In this document: positions 57,250-64,000 of the stretch, one piece after another
Layout of the letters: every line of letters starts with the position of its first letter
Position numbering within the stretch: position 1 is the first letter of the stretch
Assembly: GCF_020921035.1 (NCBI RefSeq)
Contig: NC_063150.1
Coordinates: 32,597,826-32,661,825, forward strand
Origin: Rhodamnia argentea
Taxonomy: Eukaryota; Streptophyta; Magnoliopsida; Myrtales; Myrtaceae
DNA: 64,000 nt
Direction: 5' to 3'
Position numbers and translations under genes: made by a program
The notes under the pieces: model-generated
What the model saw: only the letters and a program-made list of their open reading frames with translations
The model's database searches: none
Told to the model about the DNA's origin: nothing

Positions 57250-58917
57250 TTACCGCCTCTTTCTCGCTGCCCGTTTCTTTTTCTTCGGGGTAGGTGCATT
57301 CGCCAAAGGGGGGCTGCTACTCGAGCCTGTAGCTGGTTCAAGAACCATATTCACGGGAGCTTCGGGCTTGTCGGGTAGGACCCGAGCACCCATGCGTATT
57401 ATCGATCTCCCTCGAGTGTTTTGCGGTGCGGTGGATGGTTCTTCTTCGGGGTCACTAGCAATGTCACCGACAGTATCTCCAACCGATGAATCCGAGTCGG
57501 ACGCAGCTAGAGACGTAACTAGAGAAGATGGGATAGGGTCAGGCTGGTCCATTTCCGGGACCTGCTCATCTTGCGGGACATCATCAACCGGTGCAGCACC
57601 AACATTCTGCACTTCTGTGTTCTCCATAACAATGAGTATACCTTCAGACGTAGCTGCTGTTGAGGGTTTGCCACGGCCCTTAGTAACTTTCTTCCATACG
57701 CCATCATGCTCCATCATCTCGGATGGTCCTTTGTTGTCACTGCGTATCACGATGGGGGGACTGTACTTGTGTCCGAACATGCCACAAAGTGCACATACAG
57801 CCGGCATCCTTTCATATTCCACTTTGATCACACGAGTTTGTCCATTTAAGAGGACATCAATAGAATCGGTAAGAACTTGGGTAGCCTTGATCTCAATACA
57901 AACCCGAGCATAAGAGATCATCCGCATTCTCTCAGGTTGCATGTCTACATATAGTGGTGTGCCAATCGCGCTAGCAATGGCACTAATTCCAGATGCCGAC
58001 CACCATCCAAATGGAATAGATCTAAGTCTGACCCATATGGGTAGTGATTCGTGCTATCCCTTCTTGAGCTCCATGTCCGGATGCCAATGTTGTAGTATCA
58101 TAGGCTTCCCAAGGATAGTGATCGGTCCCCCATCCAAGATTTTCCGCCGGAACAACTTATCTGGGATATGAAAGAAAAAGAAGCCATCCTCATTTGCCAA
58201 TATTTCAGCTACATTTGCACCCCAAAGATTCCAAATGGCACTTTCAGTCAATTTAAATGGTAGTTTCTTGCCAACAAAATACCCGACAATGCATTCTTTC
58301 CATTTAGGGTCAGCATCCGCAAGAAAGCTATCACACAATTTGACAATTGGTTTACCATCAATCGTAGAAGGCGGAACATAGGTTAAGGCATACCCTTTCT
58401 CCGCAGCTTTAGCCACAGCTACCCATGAGCGTTGAGCGGGAGGTTGCACCTCGGTCTCCCGGGCATGAAATTTAGTAGCAGCCACACTTCTCTTGCGGCT
58501 CCTTCTACCTCGCCGAGATGGTACAGCATTGCCATTGCCTCCCTGCTGGACACGTCCCACAGCATCACCAGTATGCCGGGGCCCCGCATCTGTATCGGGT
58601 AGTTGCGGGTCTTTATCCTCGAGTCGAAGATTTTGTTTGGCCACCCGACCCCTACTCCGGCCTCGTTGATCGGGGTGTATATTGGGTAACTCAAGAGTCT
58701 CACTCGGGGGCATTTCGGTTGTCTTGGAAGGAGCCGAGGCTCGACTTCCCTCTCGGTCATTCTGCCTCCGTACAATCGAAACAGGGGTAGGTCCGACGGA
58801 CTCAATCCGAAGGTCATGGAGGTGCTTAATCGGCGCCTCAATCTTCCTGGTTTTCCCTTTATTCACTGCAGACCGCAATAAGGGAGGCTCCTTCACGGGA
58901 GCAGGCATATCGGCCAT
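57250..58917 (-). pseudogene. LINE ORF1: DUF4283 / zinc-knuckle gag-like protein, one nonsense codon
   Basis: The frame runs from ATG 58917 (MADMPAPVKEPPLLRS) to TAA 57250-57252, ~555 codons. An N-terminal basic, low-complexity region is followed by DUF4283 (WKECIVGYFVGKKLPFKL, WNLWGANVAEILANEDGFFF, LGKPMILQHWHPDMELKK). After TAG 58054-58056 the same frame resumes with HESLPIWVRLRSIPFGWWSA and then the knuckle CALCGMFGH. The fourth zinc ligand expected four residues after His is Pro rather than Cys. The tail ends with a basic run (KKKKRAARKRR). ORF1 proteins of this kind coat LINE RNA. Confidence 0.85.
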
Positions 58918-59292
58918 AGGAGCACCACGGGAATTTCAATCCGGATCTGCCATTCGGCGAACAGCAAGGCTCAAGCCGATGATCCGAACGGTGTAACGCA
59001 ACAACAGGTAAAGGCGACCTCCTATACAAAGATTCAGCCCAATCCAACGGATCGGTCAAGCAAGATCGACCAAGGAAGCATCGAAAAACCAGTAACTCTC
59101 GGTCGGAAAATGTCTCGTGCAAGATCTGCAATGTCGCCCACGAGGGAGCTCGAGTTGAAGATCCCACCGGTGGGATTTAAGAGGGGGGAATCGCGATTAT
59201 CCACACCAAATTCCAGAGAATTCCAACGGGCCGATCGGCCGGAAACAGAGAGAAGAACTCGCGTGAACAGTAGCCGAGCGGGTGAAAAACTT

Positions 59293-59309
59293 TAAACTGT
59301 CAAATTATT
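59293..59309. repeat. LINE target-site duplication, right copy
   Basis: TAAACTGTCAAATTATT, identical to 53341-53357. Confidence 0.95.
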
Positions 59310-59784
59310 TCGAAATGATGCGGTGAATTTTTTTGTAGGCTTTGACAAATTTAAAGATCAAGATGTGTCGACTCTTCAAGTAATTGTTTAAGTAATTCGT
59401 GCATTTTAATGTTTTTGTTGAGCATGAATGTGACGACGAACAAGATTGATAGAGAGCCACAGAAATGCACTATTTTTCATTCACACATGATATTTGTAGC
59501 TTCGTAGTGGAACAGAGAAAATAGAAGTCTTTTGTAGAGGAAAAAATTCAAATAAGAATCCGAAATACCCTCATTTTCTCAAATAAGAACATAAAGTAAA
59601 CATTATTTTAAATAAGGAACATCCCAAGGCAACTCAAGTTGCGGACAACGCAAGAAGCAGCTCCTCATGGGACAGCCATGGGGACAGCAAGAAGCAGAGA
59701 CAAGCGGCGGAACAAGCAACGGCAACGTCACTTGAGAAGTCAGCGGCGTTGCCAGCAAGAACGGGAAGCAGCTGGTCTCTAGCT
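59310..59784. other. Intergenic
   Basis: No gene seen. It continues the sequence left of the LINE. Confidence 0.5.
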
Positions 59785-60640
59785 TAGTAAAGCTAGGGTA
59801 TAGCAGCCTCGCGTTCGTAGGATGGTTCAAGCAAGCAGCAACGGAAATCAAATCCTTGGATCTTCTCACTCGTATTATTTTTTTGCCTAATTATGTTGTT
59901 ATTTCTTTCTTCTTCACTCATTCCACAACCACAAGAGCAACGGCTATCAAATCCCCTTCTCACTCGTATTCTTTTTTTTTTTCTTTCTTCTTCACTCATT
60001 TCACAACCACAAGAGCAACGGATATCAAATCCTTGGTATATGTATTTTCTTGCAGTTGGTCTCCGGCTTAGTAAAGCTAGGGTATAGCGACCTCGCGTTC
60101 CTAGGATGGTTCAAGCGAGCATTAACGGATATCAAATCCTTGAACCTTCTCACTCCTATTCTTTTTGTAGTAACGGATATAAAATCCTGGACCTCCTCAC
60201 TCCTATTCTTTTTTTGCCTGGATATCAAATAGTAAAGCTAGGGTATAGCGGCCTCGCGTTCCTAGGATGGTTCAAGCGAGTAGTAACCGATATCAAATCC
60301 TTGAACCTTCTCACTCCTATTCTTTTTGCAATAACGGATATAAAATCCTGGACCTCCTCACTCCTATTCTTTTTTTGCCTGGATATCAAATAGTAAAGCT
60401 AGGGTATAGCAGCCTCGCATTCGTAGGATGGTTCAAGCGAGCAAGAATCGATATCAAATCCTTGGACCTTCTCACTCGTATTCTTTTTTTGCCTGGATAT
60501 CAAATCTTTTGATCTTCTCACTCCTATTCTTCTTCACTCATTCCACTACCACAAGAGCAACGGATATCAAATCCTTGGACCTTCTCACTCATTCCACAAC
60601 TACAAGATATATATATTTTTCAGATTTTTTGCATCTTCTC
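59785..60640 (+). repeat. 161-bp tandem repeat with embedded 'GATATCAAATCCTTG' sub-repeat
   Basis: AGTAAAGCTAGGGTATAGC followed by CCTCGCGTTC-TAGGATGG and TTCAAGC recurs at ~59787, 60070, 60231 and 60392; the last three are spaced 161 bases. Within and between units GGATATCAAATCCTTGAACC and TTCTCACTCCTATTCTTTTT recur, as does ACAACCACAAGAGCAACGG at ~59931, 60003 and (slightly changed) 60545. Frames across it (e.g. 60106-60393) simply translate the repeat. Confidence 0.85.
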
Positions 60641-60795
60641 TAATCAACAGCATATGTTTCTCCTCTCTTTACATAGGCCAGGAATAGCTTTATATATGTG
60701 TATTTTTCAGATTTTTTACATCTTCTCCCAAGTGAAACATAGCTTTATATATGTGTATTTTTCAGATTTTTTGCATCTTCTCCCAAGGGAAATGG
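60603..60795 (+). repeat. Short direct repeat, three copies of ~40 bp
   Basis: The unit TATTTTTCAGATTTTTTGCA, TCTTCTC recurs at about 60613, 60700 and 60750; the last two are preceded by AGCTTTATATATGTG. Confidence 0.7.
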
Positions 60796-60879
60796 TTGAG
60801 AATATTGTCTAACTTGAGTTTCCTTAAGAGAAATGTAATGATTTGACTAAATTTCTAACATCAATCGCATGATATGACC

Positions 60880-60988
60880 AATTTATAGGATTTGAACCAA
60901 TGGCTCCCGTCGTATGAAAGCAATACTCTAACCACTAAGTTTTTTTTTTTTTTTTTGGTCCAACTCTAACCACTAAGTTAAGTGAGTC
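60880..60988 (-). pseudogene. Organellar trnM-CAU-like relic (nuclear plastid DNA fragment)
   Basis: On the minus strand, skipping 60940-60962 and one direct repeat, it reads CACTTAACTTAGTGGTTAGA, GTATTGCTTTCATACGACGG, GAGCCATTGGTTCAAATCCT. This closely follows plastid elongator tRNA-Met(CAU), including the CAU anticodon loop (TTTCATA). The acceptor stem no longer pairs, and the gene is interrupted, so it is a pseudogene of organellar origin. Confidence 0.75.
60940..60962 (-). mobile_element. 23-bp retroposon scar (poly(A) plus 6 bp) with 15-bp target duplication
   Basis: On the minus strand the insert is TGGACC followed by 17 A. It is flanked by perfect ACTCTAACCACTAAG (plus strand) at 60925-60939 and 60963-60977. 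Only the extreme 3' end of a poly(A) retrotransposon was copied. Confidence 0.8.
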
Positions 60989-60995
60989 ATTTATC

Positions 60996-61364
60996 AGCAC
61001 AAAGAGAAAAAAAATAACTCATCCCATCAATGAATTATAAATCCAATATTACTTCTAAGGGATGAATTATAAATCCAATATTACAGCTTAGATTGAGAAG
61101 TTTTGGGAGGAATGCTTTTGTATTTCTTTATCGGATGCTTTTTCAAATGAGGGGAAGACACATCTTTATATAGTAGAGGGCTTCTCGTTACAACTGTGGA
61201 TTTAGACTCAATCTAAGAGTTGAGATTGCATCTTGCCATCTAACTAACCACCGACGTTAACTAGGAAGCTTCTCAAACACGGGATAATAACAGGATTGCT
61301 CGCCCTTGAGAATATTCTAGAGCACCCTAAAAAAATCCTGAGAAATGTGAAGTGTCTTAGCATT
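60996..61364. other. Intergenic, possible LTR debris
   Basis: GATGAATTATAAATCCAATA is repeated in tandem (~61028 and ~61061). The following stretch, with CATCTTTATATAGTAGAGGG, looks like copia LTR debris, but no ends are defined. Confidence 0.4.
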
Positions 61365-61750
61365 CACCACGGAGTCCATCCTCATTCCCCTGGCCAGACC
61401 ACCAACGTCCTGGTCCAAGCCAACCGAGTGCCGGCCAGGTACTTCATGGCCACGAGGCCGTTCATAGATGTGCCGATTGGGGACTGAAAACTGCTTTCGT
61501 GGTGGAGGATGGACCAGGAGCTGATCAAACTGTTTTGCATCCACCCGGGGATCTTCCGCTTTTTTTTTTTTCCTTCGTCCTGTGGATTCATGTTGGTGTC
61601 TTTGCGTTCCATTAGTTCCTGCCAAGAAGCTGCAGGAGATTTGATTTGTTTTGAGAACAGATGGTGTTTGAGAAGAAATGATGACAGAACTCGTAATGGA
61701 ATTGTTTGATAACGAAAAGCAATAAAAGCTCCAGCAATTGTCTATTATGT
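61365..61750 (+). pseudogene. Laccase pseudogene: exon 5 piece fused to exon 6 and 3' UTR
   Basis: Bases ~61366-61474 match laccase exon 5 (43288-43399: TTCACCACGGAGTCCATCCT, GGCCAGACCACCAACGTCCT, TTCATAGATG-GCCGAT). The sequence then jumps at GCCGAT|TGGGGACTGAAAACTGC to exon 6 (from ~44213) and runs on through the 3' UTR, including ATTAGTTCCTGCCAAGAAGC and CAATAAAAGCTCCA. The stop region is altered (a poly-T run replaces the end). No intron is present because the deletion removed it. Identity is high, so the copy is recent. Confidence 0.9.
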
Positions 61751-62315
61751 GGGGGGAAAATCGTCCAAAAAACCATAAATTTATTGTTCAATTCAATCCT
61801 AAACTTTTGACATTTTTCCAATTGAGTCCATTGGGTCAATTTCAATCGAAAATTGCTGAGTTTTAACACTGGTGGTGCGTCGGCGTGGATAATTTTTTAC
61901 AATTTTTCTTGAACAATTTTGATTTATTTAATTTTTCTCTTTTTCTCTATCAAGTCCAACGAGAGCCGGCGACCCTCCACGACCACGGGCGAGGGCCGTC
62001 GACCTCCGTCTACCATTGGGCGAGGGTCGCTAGGGTCGGCTAGCCCTCACTTGTGACTGGCAAGGGTCGCTGGCAAATGCTCGCTGGCTTGGCATAAAAC
62101 AAAGGGAAAAGAAAAGAAGACAAAAATAACAAAAATTATCTATCTCGGCGTCGTCGATCGTGCCATATAGCACATCCGACGCCTATGTTAGAGATTTTTA
62201 GCTAAAATTGATTGGATGTGCTCCCTTGGCAAAGTATCAAAATAATTAGAACTTAATTAATAAAATTGGAAATTTTAAAAGTGAATTGGCCAAAATACAA
62301 TTTTGTTTTTGTCGA
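61751..62315. mobile_element. Family A element upstream of the epimerase gene
   Basis: The left end GGGGGGAAAATCGTCCAAAA, AACCATAAATTTATTGTTCA and right end AAAGTGAATTGGCCAAAATA, CAATTTTGTTTTTGTCG are inverted. The centre is GC-rich with GGCGAGGGTCGCTAGGG. It starts exactly where the laccase-derived 3' UTR ends and stops ~220 bp before the next ATG. Confidence 0.65.
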
Positions 62316-62537
62316 ATGCAATCGATTTAGCACATTTTTGAACAATTTTTGCATGGCGCTTTGAGAGAGAGAATATGCGAAATATACCGGCACAAAGCCG
62401 CGAGAAAGCGACGGCGGAGATATTTTATTTATGCGCGAACCAGACGCTGTCCGTCCGATCAGGAGCCTCCTCCTCCTCCTTTCATTATAATATGGCGCAT
62501 TGACTCTGGAACTGTAAATTGTACAGCGCTCTCGCTC

Positions 62538-63951
62538 ATGGCGATGGTTTCTACGACCTCTTCACTCGCCACCGTTACCCTCCCCAACTATCGCCGAGTC
62601 AACCGGTTAGTGTCTCTCTCTCTGCGCAATTCATACGTGGAGGTCGTACTCCATGAACTTTGCGATCGATTTGCGAATTTCCAATTCTCGTTTTTTCTTT
62701 TTCTTTTTTTGGCTGAAATTGGACCGCTCTCGCGGCGGTGGTGGTGGTGCAGATACAAACGCTTTCGCGTTGCAATGGCGTTCGCGAGCGCCGGTAAGGA
62801 GACTGCGTCCGTGGGAGTGAGTGTGACGGAAGGCGAGGGGAAGCTGCCGAAGCTAGTGCTCACTTCGGCTCATGGTAGGTGAGTTACCGTCTTCAATCGC
62901 TGCGTTGTCGTGATTTTGGATCTGAAAAACTGTGCGATTGTGGCCGTGGACATTTGAGTTCTTGCGTTAGTGGACTTGTTGTCGTGTTCTCTGGCGATAT
63001 CGGTAGTTTCGTGTTGCAGAATGTAGATCATCCAAAGAAGGAGTTCTATTGCAAAGTACATGTCTGAGAAATTCAGATTACGATCTCGTGATGTGATGCA
63101 TTCCCTACTTTGAAATGTCTTGTTGTGATTGATTCCATGAAAGGTTGAGTTAGCTTTGCGTTGTATCTTTGGATCGCACAAATCTGGGAAGTTGACCCCT
63201 GGAGAAATAGGGAGTGAGAATTTCTGACGAGACAGAGAAAGCAACTGTGCAACATATACTAGTTAGTCGCTTTCCTCTCCTGATCTTCACTTTCGACCTG
63301 GTTTGAATGGCTGTGGCGTGAATTCAGTATTCTTCTTCACGTTCATGAGAAGTTCCCAATTTGTACCTCAGGCTTTTGTGTGAGCGAAATGCCTCTTGTT
63401 TAACTGTTCAAGCATCTTTTAGTTGATCAGCCAGAGTACAAGTTTTAAATTGGTGCAAACTGCAAATGATGTCCAAGTGGTTTAAACTGTAGTTATAGTG
63501 CAGCTCTATGTTGGCTTTTCTATCAATTTGTTTTACTTTCGAAAAAAAAAAAAAATTGAATTGTTTTACTCAGACTTGAGTTGGGGTCTCAAGTGCAGCC
63601 CCATACACTGTTGCATGGCACCTTTCCTTCATGTTTCAGAAATGTGGGTTGGCAACAAGATTAACACTATGTATAACGTTTGAAAAATCATTTTCCTTTT
63701 CCGAATACAATACTAGGATGTGCAATTTTTAGAGGATTTCACTATTAAGTTGACTCCTATACTCTACGATTTTATCGTGATTTATCTTATGATGAGCATG
63801 TTTGAGCTTCTTCATTCACTTAGTTCTACCTTCTCAGTGAGGCAGAGATATATCTCTATGGAGGTTGCATCACATCCTGGAAAGTTGCCAAAGACAAGGA
63901 TCTTCTATTTGTTCGACCAGATGCTGTATTTAACAAGAAGAAGCCAATAAG
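62538..63951 (+). CDS. Glucose-6-phosphate 1-epimerase-like (aldose 1-epimerase family), 5' part
   Basis: Family members interconvert alpha- and beta-anomers of hexose 6-phosphates. Three exons lie in the window: 62538-62605, 62753-62878 and 63838-63951, each ending in phase 2 and joining to VSVTEGEGKLPKLVLTSAHG and then SEAEIYLYGGCITSWKVAKD, DLLFVRPDAVFNKKKPI; the gene continues beyond 64000. The AEIYLYGGxITSWK and LLFVRPDA blocks are diagnostic. The first ~35 residues (MAMVSTTSSLATVTLPNYRR) are Ser/Thr-rich and basic, consistent with a plastid transit peptide; Arabidopsis has a plastid member of this type, but targeting is inference. The start is the first of two close in-frame ATGs (62538, 62544). 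Intron 2 is 959 bp. Catalytic residues lie in the missing part. Confidence 0.9.
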
Positions 63952-64000
63952 GTGAACTTCTCCATTTCTAACCTCGTTCTTCTAGATTGCATTCTTATTA

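Larger units (their letters stand above)
53358..59292 (-). mobile_element. Near-intact L1-type LINE, ~5.9 kb
   Basis: The element has 5' UTR (59292-58918), ORF1 (58917-57250), ORF2 (57222-53518), a short 3' UTR and a poly(A) tail (T run 53359-53369 on the plus strand). A perfect 17-bp target duplication flanks it. The domain order, gag-like DUF4283 plus zinc knuckle, then endonuclease, reverse transcriptase and zf-RVT with no RNase H, is that of common plant L1 elements. Both ORFs keep one frame throughout and are broken only by three TAG codons. The full length and perfect duplication imply a fairly recent insertion. Confidence 0.93.

Noticed and set aside
60106-60393. 95-aa frame of repeated peptides
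   Set aside because: Direct translation of the 161-bp tandem repeat.
1-64000. CRISPR array, bacterial defence or biosynthetic operon
   Set aside because: No regularly spaced palindromic repeats and no prokaryotic gene clusters; the DNA is plant nuclear with intron-containing genes.
1-64000. Endogenous plant pararetrovirus or other viral insert
   Set aside because: All reverse transcriptase signatures found are LINE-type with FADD and zf-RVT; no coat or movement-protein signature was seen.

Overview
The window looks like nuclear DNA of a woody dicot. Genes carry GT-AG introns and sit far apart in AT-rich, transposon-filled DNA, and two tRNA genes are of the plant nuclear type. A very abundant family of long inverted-repeat elements recalls repeats I associate with Myrtaceae (Eucalyptus and relatives), but that placement is inference. 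No bacterial operon, CRISPR array or defence island is visible.

Genes I am confident in, left to right: the last exon of the chloroplast RNA-binding protein CSP41b (198-377, +); a three-exon galactinol synthase (4275-6497, +); a single-exon secreted invertase/pectin methylesterase inhibitor-domain protein (16021-16566, +); tRNA-Ile(AAT) (17374-17448, +); a four-coding-exon U-box E3 ligase of the PUB5 type (32880-35844, +); tRNA-Asn(GTT) (38796-38869, +); a six-exon laccase of the LAC11 type (42105-44305, +); and the first three exons of a glucose-6-phosphate 1-epimerase-like protein that runs off the right edge (62538-63951, +). They share no pathway; they are ordinary interspersed genes.

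The rest is a layered record of mobile DNA. There are three solo LTRs with 5-bp target duplications (11837-13702, 19491-20364, 45209-47984). The second sits inside an inverted-repeat element; the third splits a LINE between its zf-RVT and RNase H domains. A nearly intact L1-type LINE lies on the minus strand at 53358-59292 with a perfect 17-bp target duplication; its two long ORFs are broken only by three in-frame TAG codons. At least fourteen copies or part copies of one long-TIR family are scattered through the window, one of them in galactinol synthase intron 1.

Local duplications include a ~0.57 kb tandem array carrying LINE tail sequence (48530-51558), a tandem pair with different later insertions (21373-25860), a 161-bp tandem repeat (59785-60640), and an internally deleted second copy of the laccase 3' part (61365-61750). 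A plastid-type trnM relic at 60880-60988 (-) holds a 23-bp retroposon scar with a 15-bp target duplication. I see no credible new gene system; the most informative signals are these insertion and duplication events.
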